Source: Hyphomicrobium_B sp001006785
GTDB lineage: Bacteria > Pseudomonadota > Alphaproteobacteria > Rhizobiales > Hyphomicrobiaceae
Direction: 5' to 3'
DNA length: 64,000 nt
Assembly: GCF_001006785.1 (NCBI RefSeq)
Contig: NZ_CDHO01000003.1
Coordinates: 1,736,001-1,800,000, forward strand
Made by a program: the position numbers and the translations under genes. The notes beneath the pieces were generated by a model, which worked only from the letters and a program-made list of their open reading frames with translations, had not been told where the DNA came from and searched no databases. Shown here piece after piece: positions 25,666 through 33,593 of this stretch. Numbering within the stretch: the stretch's first letter is position 1; each line of letters begins with the position of its first letter.

Positions 25666-27081
25666 TTACTGTGGAAGCGAGATGATCGCGCGCAGTCCGC
25701 CCATCGAGCTCTGTCCAAGTGCAATTTCACCGCCGTGGCTTTTCGCGATGTCACGCGCGATGGCGAGCCCAAGGCCGCTGTTGCCTTCATCCTGATTGCG
25801 CGCGTGGTCGAGCCGGTAGAACGGCCGGAACACGTTCTCGCGCTCCGACTCCGGAATGCCGGGACCATTGTCGTCGACCTCGATCCGCACCCACTGCCCC
25901 TCGGGCGCGACGCGGATGATGATGTGATCGCCGAACCGTGCGGCGTTGGTGACGAGGTTCGTGATCGCGCGCTTCAGGGCCTGTCGCTTCAGCGGCAGCA
26001 CGATATCGCCCTTGCTCTTGCGCACCTTGAGATCGATCGTCGCCGCGTAGATCGAAGCTTCGTCGACGATCTCCTGCAGCAGCTCTGGCAGATCCGTCGG
26101 CTTCGCCTCCTCGCCGCCGTCGCCCTTCGAGAAGGCGAGGTAATCTTCGAGCATGTGCTGCATCTCGTTGACGTCGGTCGAGAGCGCCCGCGTTTCCGGC
26201 GTATCTTCGAGCAGCGCGAGTTCCAGCTTGAATCGCGTCAACACTGTCCTGAGGTCGTGACTGACGCCGGCCAGCATGGTCGTGCGCTGTTCGACGTGCT
26301 GCTTGATGCGGTCGCGCATCTGTAGAAACGCGACGGCGGCCTGCCGGACTTCGCGTGCGCCGCGCGGCTTGAAGTCTTCTGAGATCGCGCGGCCCTTGCC
26401 GAATGCGTCGGCCGCATCGGCGAGACGCAGAATCGGACGGATCTGGTTGCGAAGAAACAGGATCGCGACGGTCAGCAGAATGACCGACGATCCGACCATC
26501 CACAGCAGGAAGATATGCGAGTTCGAAGCATACGTCTGGCTGCGCGTCGCGACGAAGCGCAGGATGGCGTCGTCGCGCTTGACGCGGATTTCGACGTTCT
26601 GGGATTCCCCGACGGTATCGATCCAGAACGGCAGCTGCACATGCTTTCGAAGCTCATTTGAAAGCGCCTTATCGAGCAGACGGAAAAACGGTTTCGGTCC
26701 AGGCGGCGGCAGATCCCCCGGCGGCAGGACTTCCATTTTGAGGTTCAGCCTGTCGCGCGCGAGATCGACGATTTTCTGCGCGTTGTCGGCTTTCGGCAGG
26801 TCGCTGTAGACATCGATCAAGGCCGCGATATCGCGCGCCGTCGCCTCCGAAAGACGTCGCGTCACCGCCTGCCAATGGCGTTCCATGAACGCGAACGCGA
26901 TGACGCCTTCGAGCACGACGATCGGCGTGATGATGATGAGCAGCGCTCGCGCATAAAGCCCTTTCGGCAGCATCTCACCGGCAAGGTTGGTGAGACGCAG
27001 GACATGCGGATGCTCGCGGATGCGCCGGTAGAGCGACAGGTCCTTTTGGGAGTCGGGCGTCGTTTCGTTGATAACCGCCAT
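25666..27081 (-). CDS. EnvZ-type sensor histidine kinase
   Basis: 471 residues: a membrane helix at about 46-66, a periplasmic region of about 110 residues, a second helix at about 189-209, a HAMP domain (RNQIRPILRLADAADAFGKG), then the phospho-acceptor helix SHDLRTVLTRFK, N-box NLVTNAARF, DNGPGIPE and GNSGLGLAIARDI. The usual Pro after HDLRT is Val here, as is common in rhizobial EnvZ/FeuQ-like kinases. It lies 49 bases after the OmpR-type regulator and is its likely partner. The signal sensed is unknown. Confidence 0.93.
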   Translation of the reverse strand: MAVINETTPDSQKDLSLYRRIREHPHVLRLTNLAGEMLPKGLYARALLIIITPIVVLEGVIAFAFMERHWQAVTRRLSEATARDIAALIDVYSDLPKADNAQKIVDLARDRLNLKMEVLPPGDLPPPGPKPFFRLLDKALSNELRKHVQLPFWIDTVGESQNVEIRVKRDDAILRFVATRSQTYASNSHIFLLWMVGSSVILLTVAILFLRNQIRPILRLADAADAFGKGRAISEDFKPRGAREVRQAAVAFLQMRDRIKQHVEQRTTMLAGVSHDLRTVLTRFKLELALLEDTPETRALSTDVNEMQHMLEDYLAFSKGDGGEEAKPTDLPELLQEIVDEASIYAATIDLKVRKSKGDIVLPLKRQALKRAITNLVTNAARFGDHIIIRVAPEGQWVRIEVDDNGPGIPESERENVFRPFYRLDHARNQDEGNSGLGLAIARDIAKSHGGEIALGQSSMGGLRAIISLPQ

Positions 27082-27130
27082 CGCCGTTTCGATTTGCCTA
27101 TGCTTTGGAGACGACGAAGCTCATCACGCG

Positions 27131-27847
27131 TCAATCGGTATAAAGAATATAGCCCTTGCCGCGGACCGTTTGCAGATAGACCGGGTTCGATGGATCGGCC
27201 TCGATCTTCCGACGAAGACGGTTGATTTGCACGTCGATCGCGCGCTCGCTGCCCGTGCTGTCGTCGCTCGAAAGCTCGTGCCTCGGAACGGCGACGCCGA
27301 TGCGCTGCGCAAACAGTCGCAACAGGTCCCGCTCGCGCTCGGTCAGCTTGATCGTATCGTCGTCGCGCCGGAGTTCGCCGCGCGTGGTATTGAAAACGCA
27401 GCCGCCCATGCGGATCTCGTCGCGCGTCGCGGTCGGCGTCTGGCCGCGCCGAAGAATATTCCGCAGTCGAAGCAGCAGCTCGCGCGGTTCGAACGGCTTC
27501 GAGACATAGTCGTCGACGCCGGCTTCGAGACCCGAGATGCGATCCTCGGCATCGGCGAGCGCCGTCAGCATGCAGATCGGGACGGGGCGGGTCGCCTTCA
27601 GATCGCGTGCGAGCGTCAATCCGCATTCGCCGGGCATCATCACGTCGAGCAGCACCAGGTCGAACGAAAGCCCGCGCATGAACGAACGCGCTGCGGCGGC
27701 ATCCTGAGCTTCGGTGACGCGGAACCCGTTACTCTTCAGAAAACGTCCGAGCAAGGCTCTGATCTTCTGGTCGTCGTCGACGACGAGAATGTGGGGAGCA
27801 TTATCAGCAAGCAGTTCGGCGCGATCCTGCACAACTGCACCTCTCAT
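27131..27847 (-). CDS. OmpR-family response regulator (PetR-like)
   Basis: 238 residues. The receiver domain has ILVVDDD, the phospho-acceptor Asp in VLLDVMMPG, and the Lys in YVSKPFEP. The C-terminal winged helix ends RLRRKIEADPSNPVYLQTVR, GKGYIL. Its start overlaps the MarR-type gene stop by four bases (27844-27847), so the two are co-translated. In Rhodobacter capsulatus an OmpR-type/MarR-type pair, PetR and PetP, controls cytochrome bc1 genes; the gene pairing here matches, and petABC is in the same window. That regulatory link is an inference. Confidence 0.93.
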   Translation of the reverse strand: MRGAVVQDRAELLADNAPHILVVDDDQKIRALLGRFLKSNGFRVTEAQDAAAARSFMRGLSFDLVLLDVMMPGECGLTLARDLKATRPVPICMLTALADAEDRISGLEAGVDDYVSKPFEPRELLLRLRNILRRGQTPTATRDEIRMGGCVFNTTRGELRRDDDTIKLTERERDLLRLFAQRIGVAVPRHELSSDDSTGSERAIDVQINRLRRKIEADPSNPVYLQTVRGKGYILYTD

Positions 27848-28425
27848 TCGTGGCTTTCGGTTTCCCCCGCGATGTCGGCGTGCGGGCCCTTGATCAAAAC
27901 TTCAACGAGCGGGCGATCCTTTTCGGTAATCATAGCGAAAAGGAACTTGCGCGCGAGTTGATCCGCTCCGGGACCAAGCGTCGCGAGCGCTTCGGCAACG
28001 CGTTTGACCTGAATTTGTGTCAGTTTATCGGTCAAGCGCGTGCCTTTCGCCGATAGATAAAGCCGCCGCTCCCTCCGATCCTCGCTGCCGGCGCGCTGAA
28101 TGACGAAGCCTTCATCGACAAGCTGCTTCAGAACGCGCGCCAGCGACTGCTTGGTGATCTTCAGAATATCCAGCAATTCCGCGACTTTCAGGCCCGGATT
28201 GCGATGAATGAAATGCAGCACCCGATGATGCGCCCGCCCGAAGCCATACTGTTCCAGCATCGTGTCCGGGTCGCGAGTGAAATCGCGGTAGGCGAAGTAG
28301 AACAATTCCACGCAGGAAATGATCTCGGGGTCGATGCCTTGCGCCCCGCCGTCAGGGGCGGCGCCGGCCGAGCCCTGGGCTTTTGCGCGACGAGCAGCTA
28401 TGCCTTCAGAATTTATGTCAGTCAT
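27844..28425 (-). CDS. MarR-family transcriptional regulator (PetP-like)
   Basis: 193 residues. The first 30 are an Ala/Gly-rich leader. The winged helix-turn-helix reads LKVAELLDILKITKQSLARV, then LKQLVDEGFVIQRAGSEDRR and the wing RRLYLSAKGTRL. MarR proteins bind palindromic operators and often respond to small molecules. It heads a three-gene set (MarR, OmpR, kinase). It is divergent from the aminotransferase across about 200 bases, where its operator may lie. Confidence 0.9.
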   Translation of the reverse strand: MTDINSEGIAARRAKAQGSAGAAPDGGAQGIDPEIISCVELFYFAYRDFTRDPDTMLEQYGFGRAHHRVLHFIHRNPGLKVAELLDILKITKQSLARVLKQLVDEGFVIQRAGSEDRRERRLYLSAKGTRLTDKLTQIQVKRVAEALATLGPGADQLARKFLFAMITEKDRPLVEVLIKGPHADIAGETESHE

Positions 28426-28628
28426 GTTGACTTATTGGTCCCAATCGTATTCTGTTTCAAGCCAAATCGCGGGATAGCAGCAGGTCTTGTGCCCTTGCGA
28501 GCGACGCGCCCAAGGACTAAGCGTCTTCCAAACGATCGGGCAGCCGCCGCACGCCACGAGGCCGCGGAACAGACGATAGCGCCGCGATTTCGCCAAACGA
28601 TAATAACCAGCGAAGGACTCTGACGGGC

Positions 28629-29525
28629 ATGGCCGACCTCGTTCCTTATCACGATCGCGATGGGCTGATCTGGATGGATGGGGCTCTGCTCCCCTGGCGC
28701 GACGTCAAGGTCCACGTCCTGACCCATGCCCTGCATTACGCCAGCGCGGTCTTCGAAGGCGAGCGTTGCTACGAGGGTGAAATCTTCAAGCTCACCGAGC
28801 ATTCCGAGCGCCTCGTCGAAAGCGCCAAGATCCTGGATTTCGACATTCCCTATTCGGTCGCCGAAATCGATCAGGCCTGCCGCGATACCGTCGCAGCCAA
28901 CAAGCTGTCCGATTGCTACGTCCGGCCGCTCGCTTGGCGCGGCAGCGAGCAGATGGGCGTTTCCGCCCGACAGACCAAGATTCATCTGATGGTCGCGGCC
29001 TGGAATTGGGGATCGTATTTCCCGATGGAGCAGCGCCTCAAAGGCATCCGCATTACGCATGCGCAATACCGTCGCCCCGACCCGGCTTGCGCGCCCGCGA
29101 AAGCCAAAGCCGCCGGTCTTTACATGATCTGCACGATCGAGAAGCACCGCGCCGAGCGTGCGGGATATTCCGACGCGCTGATGCTGGATTACCGCGGCCG
29201 CGTTGCCGAGTGCACCGGCGCCAACGTCTTCCTGATCAAGGACGGCGTCATCCACACGCCTGAGCCGGACTGCTTCCTCGACGGCATCACGCGCCGCACC
29301 GTCATCGACCTCGCGAAGGCGCGGGGCATCGAGGTCATCACGCGCGCCATCATGCCCGAGGAGCTTGGCAGCTTCACCGAATGCTTCATCACCGGCACGG
29401 CGGCCGAAATCACGCCGGTGTCCGAGATCGGCGAGCATCACTACAAGCCGGGCAAGATCACCGAAACGTTGCTCAACGATTACATGGAACTTGTGAAACC
29501 GAAGAAGCGCGTAGCAGCCGAGTAA
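28629..29525 (+). CDS. ilvE: branched-chain amino acid aminotransferase
   Basis: 298 residues, fold-type IV PLP enzyme. Motifs include LIWMDGALLPWRDVKVHVLT, HYASAVFEGERCY, and the C-terminal ITRRTVIDLAKARGIEV. AKAKAAGLYMICT holds the probable catalytic Lys; the tail EEL.SFTECFITGTAAEITPV is typical of IlvE. It transfers amino groups between glutamate and the keto acids of Leu, Ile and Val. D-amino-acid transaminase is the nearest alternative, but the FEGERCY motif and length favour IlvE. Confidence 0.92.
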   Translation: MADLVPYHDRDGLIWMDGALLPWRDVKVHVLTHALHYASAVFEGERCYEGEIFKLTEHSERLVESAKILDFDIPYSVAEIDQACRDTVAANKLSDCYVRPLAWRGSEQMGVSARQTKIHLMVAAWNWGSYFPMEQRLKGIRITHAQYRRPDPACAPAKAKAAGLYMICTIEKHRAERAGYSDALMLDYRGRVAECTGANVFLIKDGVIHTPEPDCFLDGITRRTVIDLAKARGIEVITRAIMPEELGSFTECFITGTAAEITPVSEIGEHHYKPGKITETLLNDYMELVKPKKRVAAE

Positions 29526-29613
29526 CCACGCGCCCGTTTTCACCCGTCGCCATCTTGCGCCGTCGCTCATATGGGCCGATGCTCGGTCCATGTGCGCAAC
29601 GGGCGGTGCTCGG

Positions 29614-29892
29614 ATGTCGAAAGTCCTGTCTGCTGTAGTGCTCGCCTTCGCGGCCGTCTCGTTCGGCGGTGGAGGCTTGCGCGCCCAGGAAGGCCCGGGC
29701 GGCGCCATCAATCCCAACCGCGACTGCCAGACAATTCTTGCATGCAACTTCCGCAAGGGCGGAAGCTGGCGCGGCTGCGTCTCATCCTATTCCTGTCGCA
29801 AGTGCGAATTCGTCCCCGCACCGTGTTCGATTGTCGGTGGAAAGAAACGCCGGCTCTGCCGTCAGCTCCAGTGTGATTGGAACGGCACGTAA
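29614..29892 (+). CDS. small secreted cysteine-rich protein
   Basis: 92 residues from the ATG at 29614. A signal peptide (KVLSAVVLAFAAVSFGGG) ends near GLRAQE. The mature part, about 65 residues, has eight Cys in DC, AC, GC, SC, KC, PC, LC and QC contexts, so four disulfides are possible, plus several basic residues. No metal-site pattern stands out. I know similar unnamed small proteins in related bacteria but no function. It stands 88 bases after ilvE and is convergent with the small membrane protein gene. Confidence 0.7.
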   Translation: MSKVLSAVVLAFAAVSFGGGGLRAQEGPGGAINPNRDCQTILACNFRKGGSWRGCVSSYSCRKCEFVPAPCSIVGGKKRRLCRQLQCDWNGT

Positions 29893-29917
29893 GCTTCAGG
29901 AATAAAACGCTGGAAGC

Positions 29918-30169
29918 CTAGTTGCGATCTCGCAGGATCAACGGCGCACACACGATGGCGAGGAACGCCACAATCGTGACGCCGATAATAGCGGTCGTGA
30001 GAGCCGAGAGCGGACCGCTGATCCACATCGCGACGGCATTGATCAGTACGCACCATACCGCTGCAGGCACGATCGACGCGACGGCAAGCCCGATCAGTTG
30101 TGCACGGCTGACCTGCTGCCGTTTCTCCGGCGCAAATCTCGCAACAGCACTTGTCACGACGGCTCGCAT
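29918..30169 (-). CDS. small two-helix membrane protein
   Basis: 83 residues. Two hydrophobic segments (about residues 25-48 and 54-77) are followed by a short basic end (LRDRN). A basic N-terminal segment precedes the first helix. No family recognised. Support is the clean membrane pattern and lack of any better reading of this stretch. Confidence 0.5.
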   Translation of the reverse strand: MRAVVTSAVARFAPEKRQQVSRAQLIGLAVASIVPAAVWCVLINAVAMWISGPLSALTTAIIGVTIVAFLAIVCAPLILRDRN

Positions 30170-30430
30170 TTTCGCGTGTGCTCCATTTGCAGCCAGTGCC
30201 CGATCCCCGATCAGCTTGAGTTTTTTTAACTAAGCTAGGAACGCGCAATAAACCGCCGGTTAAAACTCACGAACAAATTGTACGAGACGTTGTCTCTATT
30301 GAAAAAAATCCAACAAACTTGTCTCTACTTTGGGTTTAACGCTCTCCGATGGTGATTGTTTCCAATTCGGAGGCGAATCACCAAGCAAACCTAACGCAGA
30401 TTCTGGAATTCATCAGCTTGGGTACAATTA

Positions 30431-32047
30431 ATGATCCCCGACTTTTTTGACGTCGCGATAATCGGCGCGGGTCACAATGGTTTGACCAGCGCGGCCTATC
30501 TCGCTGGCGCGGGATTGCGAGTCGTCGTTCTTGAGAGCAATGGCGTCGTGGGCGGCGCCGCCGTGACCGAGGAATTTGCTCCGGGGTTTTCCAACTCCGT
30601 TGCCTCCTACACCGTCAGCCTTCTCAATCCAAAAGTCATCGCCGATCTCGATCTGCATCGGCATGGCCTCGAGATCATCGAACGGCCTGCCGCGAATTTC
30701 TGGCCTGTTGACGACAGACGGTCGCTGCTTGTGCCGTACGATCCAGTCGCGCGCCGCAATGCATTCGCGTCTTTCTCATCGAAGGATGCAGACCGGCTCG
30801 AGTCCTACGATAACGAACTCACACGCGCGGTCGACGTCTTGCGCGATCTCATCACACGCACGCCGCCGAACGCTGGCGGCGGCATTCTCGAATTGATCAA
30901 GGCCGGAACAATCGGCCGTCGTGTTCTCAATCTGTCGCTTGCCGATCAACGTCTCCTGCTCGAATTGTTTACGGCAAGCGCTGCCGATTTCCTCGATCGC
31001 CGCTTCGAGAATGAAACCGTTAAAGCCGCGTTCGCTTTCGACGGCATCGTCGGCGCCTATGCCGCGCCATCGACGCCGGGCACGGCCTACGTGCTGCTGC
31101 ATCACTGCTTCGGTGAGGTGAACGGCAAGCCCGGACGTTGGGGTCACGCAAAGGGTGGCATGGGCGCCATCACGCAGGCGATGGCGCGGGCGGCGCAATC
31201 GCGCGGCGCAGTCATTCGCGTCAATGCGCCAGTCGAACGCGTGCTTGTCGAAAGAGGACGTGCGGCGGGACTCGTGCTGAAGTCAGGCGAGATCGTGAAA
31301 GCGCGCGCGGTCGCGGCCAATATCGGACCGAAACTTCTCTTCCGCGATCTCATCGCAGCCGGCGATGTCGATCCGGAAACGCGCGAAAAGTTTCTCGCAA
31401 TCAAGACAGGATCTGGAACGTTCAGGATGAACGTCGCCCTTTCGGAACTTCCGGATTTCACGAGCAGGCCAGGGAAAGATTTGGGTCCGCATCATGGCTC
31501 CGGCATCGTCATCGGTCCGACGCTTTCCTATCTCGAACGTGCCTATCTCGACGCGCGCACGGATGGCTGGTCGCGCGAGCCGGTCGTCGAAATGCTGATA
31601 TCGTCAACGTTCGATCCATCGCTCGCGCCGGCCGGACGCCACGTCGCAAGCCTCTTCGTGCAGCATGTCGCGCCGAAGCTGCCCGACGGCCGAAGCTGGT
31701 CGAATGCGCACGAGAGAGAAGCCTTCGCCGATCTCGTCATCGAGACAGTGACGCGCCACGCACCGAATTTCAGATCTTCCGTCGTGGCCCGCCAGGTGCT
31801 CTCACCTCTCGATCTCGAACAACGCTTCGGCCTCGTCGATGGCGATATCTTTCATGGACAGCTCGGCCTCGGGCAGCTCTTTTCCGCGCGCCCCGTTCTG
31901 GGCTATGGCAATTACCGGATGCCGCTGCCGGGCCTTTATCTGTGCGGCTCCGGCGCACATCCGGGAGGCGGCGTCACTGGCGTGCCCGGCATGAACGCCG
32001 CGCGGGAGATCGTCAAAGACATGAAGCGCTGGCGCTCGAAGAGGTGA
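30431..32047 (+). CDS. FAD-dependent oxidoreductase, phytoene desaturase-like (PYROXD2 type)
   Basis: 538 residues. The N-terminal dinucleotide-binding motif is VAIIGAGHNGLTSAAYLAGA, followed by RVVVLESNGVVGGAAVTEEF. The C-terminal FAD motif is YLCGSGAHPGGGVTGVPGMN. The length and HPGGGVTG end match PYROXD2-like proteins, which are related to carotenoid desaturases but occur outside carotenoid operons. No crt genes are near, so a carotenoid role is not supported. Substrate unknown. Confidence 0.9.
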   Translation: MIPDFFDVAIIGAGHNGLTSAAYLAGAGLRVVVLESNGVVGGAAVTEEFAPGFSNSVASYTVSLLNPKVIADLDLHRHGLEIIERPAANFWPVDDRRSLLVPYDPVARRNAFASFSSKDADRLESYDNELTRAVDVLRDLITRTPPNAGGGILELIKAGTIGRRVLNLSLADQRLLLELFTASAADFLDRRFENETVKAAFAFDGIVGAYAAPSTPGTAYVLLHHCFGEVNGKPGRWGHAKGGMGAITQAMARAAQSRGAVIRVNAPVERVLVERGRAAGLVLKSGEIVKARAVAANIGPKLLFRDLIAAGDVDPETREKFLAIKTGSGTFRMNVALSELPDFTSRPGKDLGPHHGSGIVIGPTLSYLERAYLDARTDGWSREPVVEMLISSTFDPSLAPAGRHVASLFVQHVAPKLPDGRSWSNAHEREAFADLVIETVTRHAPNFRSSVVARQVLSPLDLEQRFGLVDGDIFHGQLGLGQLFSARPVLGYGNYRMPLPGLYLCGSGAHPGGGVTGVPGMNAAREIVKDMKRWRSKR

Positions 32048-32051
32048 CGAG

Positions 32052-32138
32052 ATGCACGTTGCGACGTGTGTGATTGCGAGTGTCGGCGGTTCCGATGCTG
32101 ACGGCCTGACGGTCGCTGCGGCGGTCGAGGGGGCGTAG
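32052..32138 (+). CDS. possible 28-codon leader peptide before arfB
   Basis: An ATG four bases after the oxidoreductase stop opens a 28-residue frame ending in TAG one base before the arfB GTG. It has Val/Ala-rich content and a GAGG at 32041-32044. It fills the gap exactly, which suggests translational coupling, but so short a frame could be chance. Confidence 0.25.
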   Translation: MHVATCVIASVGGSDADGLTVAAAVEGA

Positions 32139-32139
32139 C

Positions 32140-32559
32140 GTGCGCATTACACCGGCGCTGGAGATCGACGAAGCCGAGATCGAGGAACGCTTCATCCGCG
32201 CCTCGGGACCCGGCGGACAGAACGTCAACAAGGTTTCGACCGCAGTCGAATTGCGCTTCAATTTCGCGGCCAACCGCTCGATACCGGATTTCGCGCGCGG
32301 CAAGCTGAAGCGTCTCGCCGGGCGTCGCCTGACGACCGAAGGCATCCTCGTCATCCAGGCCGATCGTTTTCGAAGCCAGGATCAGAACCGGTCCGATGCG
32401 CGTGCGCGTCTGCAGGAACTGATCGTCGAGGCGCTCGAACGTCCCAAGCCGCGCATTAAGACCAAGCCGTCACGCGGCGCGCGCGAGGAGCGCGTCAATT
32501 CGAAAACCGCGCGCGGCAAGGTCAAGAAAATGCGCAGCCGCAAAGTCGATTTCGACTGA
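32140..32559 (+). CDS. arfB: alternative ribosome-rescue factor, aminoacyl-tRNA hydrolase
   Basis: 139 residues from the GTG at 32140, with GAGGGGG six bases upstream. The GGQ motif (SGPGGQNVNKVSTAVELRF) gives peptidyl-tRNA hydrolysis. The positively charged C-terminal tail (KTKPSRGAREERVNSKTARG, KVKK) is the part that enters the empty mRNA channel of stalled ribosomes in ArfB/YaeJ. It lacks the codon-recognition domains of release factors. Loosely linked to the oxidoreductase gene upstream. Confidence 0.92.
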   Translation: MRITPALEIDEAEIEERFIRASGPGGQNVNKVSTAVELRFNFAANRSIPDFARGKLKRLAGRRLTTEGILVIQADRFRSQDQNRSDARARLQELIVEALERPKPRIKTKPSRGAREERVNSKTARGKVKKMRSRKVDFD

Positions 32560-32610
32560 GCGGGCAGATCACCTGCAGCGCCGCTTGATGCCTGTTGTTT
32601 TTGAGAAACC

Positions 32611-32687
32611 TGGTAGCGGGAGGCGGACTTGAACCGCCGACCTGCGGATTATGAGACCGCCGCTCTAACCACCTGAGCTATCCCGCC
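32611..32687 (-). tRNA. tRNA-Met (CAT), elongator
   Basis: The minus strand folds as a 77-base cloverleaf beginning GGCGGGATAGCTCAGGTGGT. The acceptor stem pairs GGCGGGA with TCCCGCT, and the T arm contains GGTTCAAGTCC. The anticodon CAT lies in GGTCTCATAATCC. The 3' CCA is encoded. The body resembles elongator tRNA-Met; tRNA-Ile(CAT) genes usually start GGCCCCTT, and initiators start CGCGGGG, so both are less likely. Confidence 0.92.
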
Positions 32688-32720
32688 ACACTGTCCGTCA
32701 TGCGGACATCGAGCGCCCGT

Positions 32721-32749
32721 CTATAGGGAGCGTAATATCATCCTGTCAA
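32721..32749 (-). promoter_or_regulatory. sigma-70-type promoter of tRNA-Met
   Basis: On the minus strand a perfect -35 TTGACA (32744-32749) is separated by 17 bases from CTATAG (32721-32726). Transcription would start near 32714, about 27 bases before the tRNA. A 7-pair GC hairpin (CCGGCGC/GCGCCGG) lies just upstream at 32750-32769. Confidence 0.75.
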
Positions 32750-32824
32750 CCGGCGCTTCGCGCGCCGGCGACCGAAGTTGAAGTGATCAAACCATCTTTC
32801 CGGATTCGGAGCGATCCGCGCCGT

Positions 32825-33571
32825 TTACTCAGCCGCAACCGGCTGCTCGGCAGCCGACGTCAGCTTGCGGAAGCGCATCATCGTGAACAAGCCCAGCGGA
32901 CGCAGGGACTTGCGATCCACCAGCTCGAGGTCGTCGCACACCATCACGCGCGACACGTCGAACACCGAATGCCAGCCGACGAGATCGGCGAACGGTGCCA
33001 TTTGCCGCTCGACCCAGCCGCGGACGCCTTGCTCCTGGCTGAAGTGGTTGACGAGCATGACTTCGCCGCCCGGCTTCGTCACGCGTGCGAGTTCCAGCAT
33101 GACCTGCCGGGGGTCGGGCACGACGGTGATGACATACATCGCGACGACGGAATCGAACGAATTGTCTGGGAAGCGAAGGCTGCCCGCGTCCATCTCGTAC
33201 AGACCCGAGACGTTGACGAGCTGCTCGTTCTTGACGCGCTCACGCGCCTTTTCGAGCATCTCCGGCGCGAGGTCGATACCGACGATGTCGAGATGCTTCT
33301 TGTAGGAGGGAAGCGACAAGCCGGTTCCGACGCCGACTTCGAGCACCCGGCCCGAGCCGCTGTTGATGATCTCGACCGCATGGCGGCGACCGGCCGTCGA
33401 CACGGCACCGAACGTGTAATCGTAAACCGGCGCCCAGCGGCGATAGGCATCGCGAACGGCGCCCTCATCGAGTTGAACGGCTTTTGGCTCGAACCGCCTT
33501 TTCGCAACTCCGGCTTGAGCGCCCGCTGCGCGCCGAAAATCCGATCCGTTATCGCCCACCGCCTTCTCCAT
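32825..33571 (-). CDS. pmtA: phosphatidylethanolamine N-methyltransferase, PmtA type
   Basis: 248 residues from the ATG at 33571. Typical features are DAYRRWAPVYDYTFG, the SAM site RVLEVGVGTGLSLPSYKKH, and GIDLAPEMLEKARERV. The Rhodobacter-type PmtA has the same RWAPVYD and VGVGTGLS motifs and methylates phosphatidylethanolamine in up to three steps to phosphatidylcholine. A ubiquinone or other small-molecule methyltransferase is the alternative. It follows mnmA by 22 bases on the same strand. Confidence 0.82.
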   Translation of the reverse strand: MEKAVGDNGSDFRRAAGAQAGVAKRRFEPKAVQLDEGAVRDAYRRWAPVYDYTFGAVSTAGRRHAVEIINSGSGRVLEVGVGTGLSLPSYKKHLDIVGIDLAPEMLEKARERVKNEQLVNVSGLYEMDAGSLRFPDNSFDSVVAMYVITVVPDPRQVMLELARVTKPGGEVMLVNHFSQEQGVRGWVERQMAPFADLVGWHSVFDVSRVMVCDDLELVDRKSLRPLGLFTMMRFRKLTSAAEQPVAAE

Positions 33572-33593
33572 CACTGTGTAACGCGCGTCCCGA

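Noticed and set aside
30431..32047. Carotenoid phytoene desaturase
   Set aside because: The FAD motifs fit, but the PYROXD2-type C-terminus and absence of other crt genes argue against it.
32611..32687. tRNA-Ile with CAT anticodon (lysidine-modified)
   Set aside because: The acceptor and T-arm sequences look like elongator tRNA-Met; Ile(CAT) genes usually have a GGCCCC-type acceptor.
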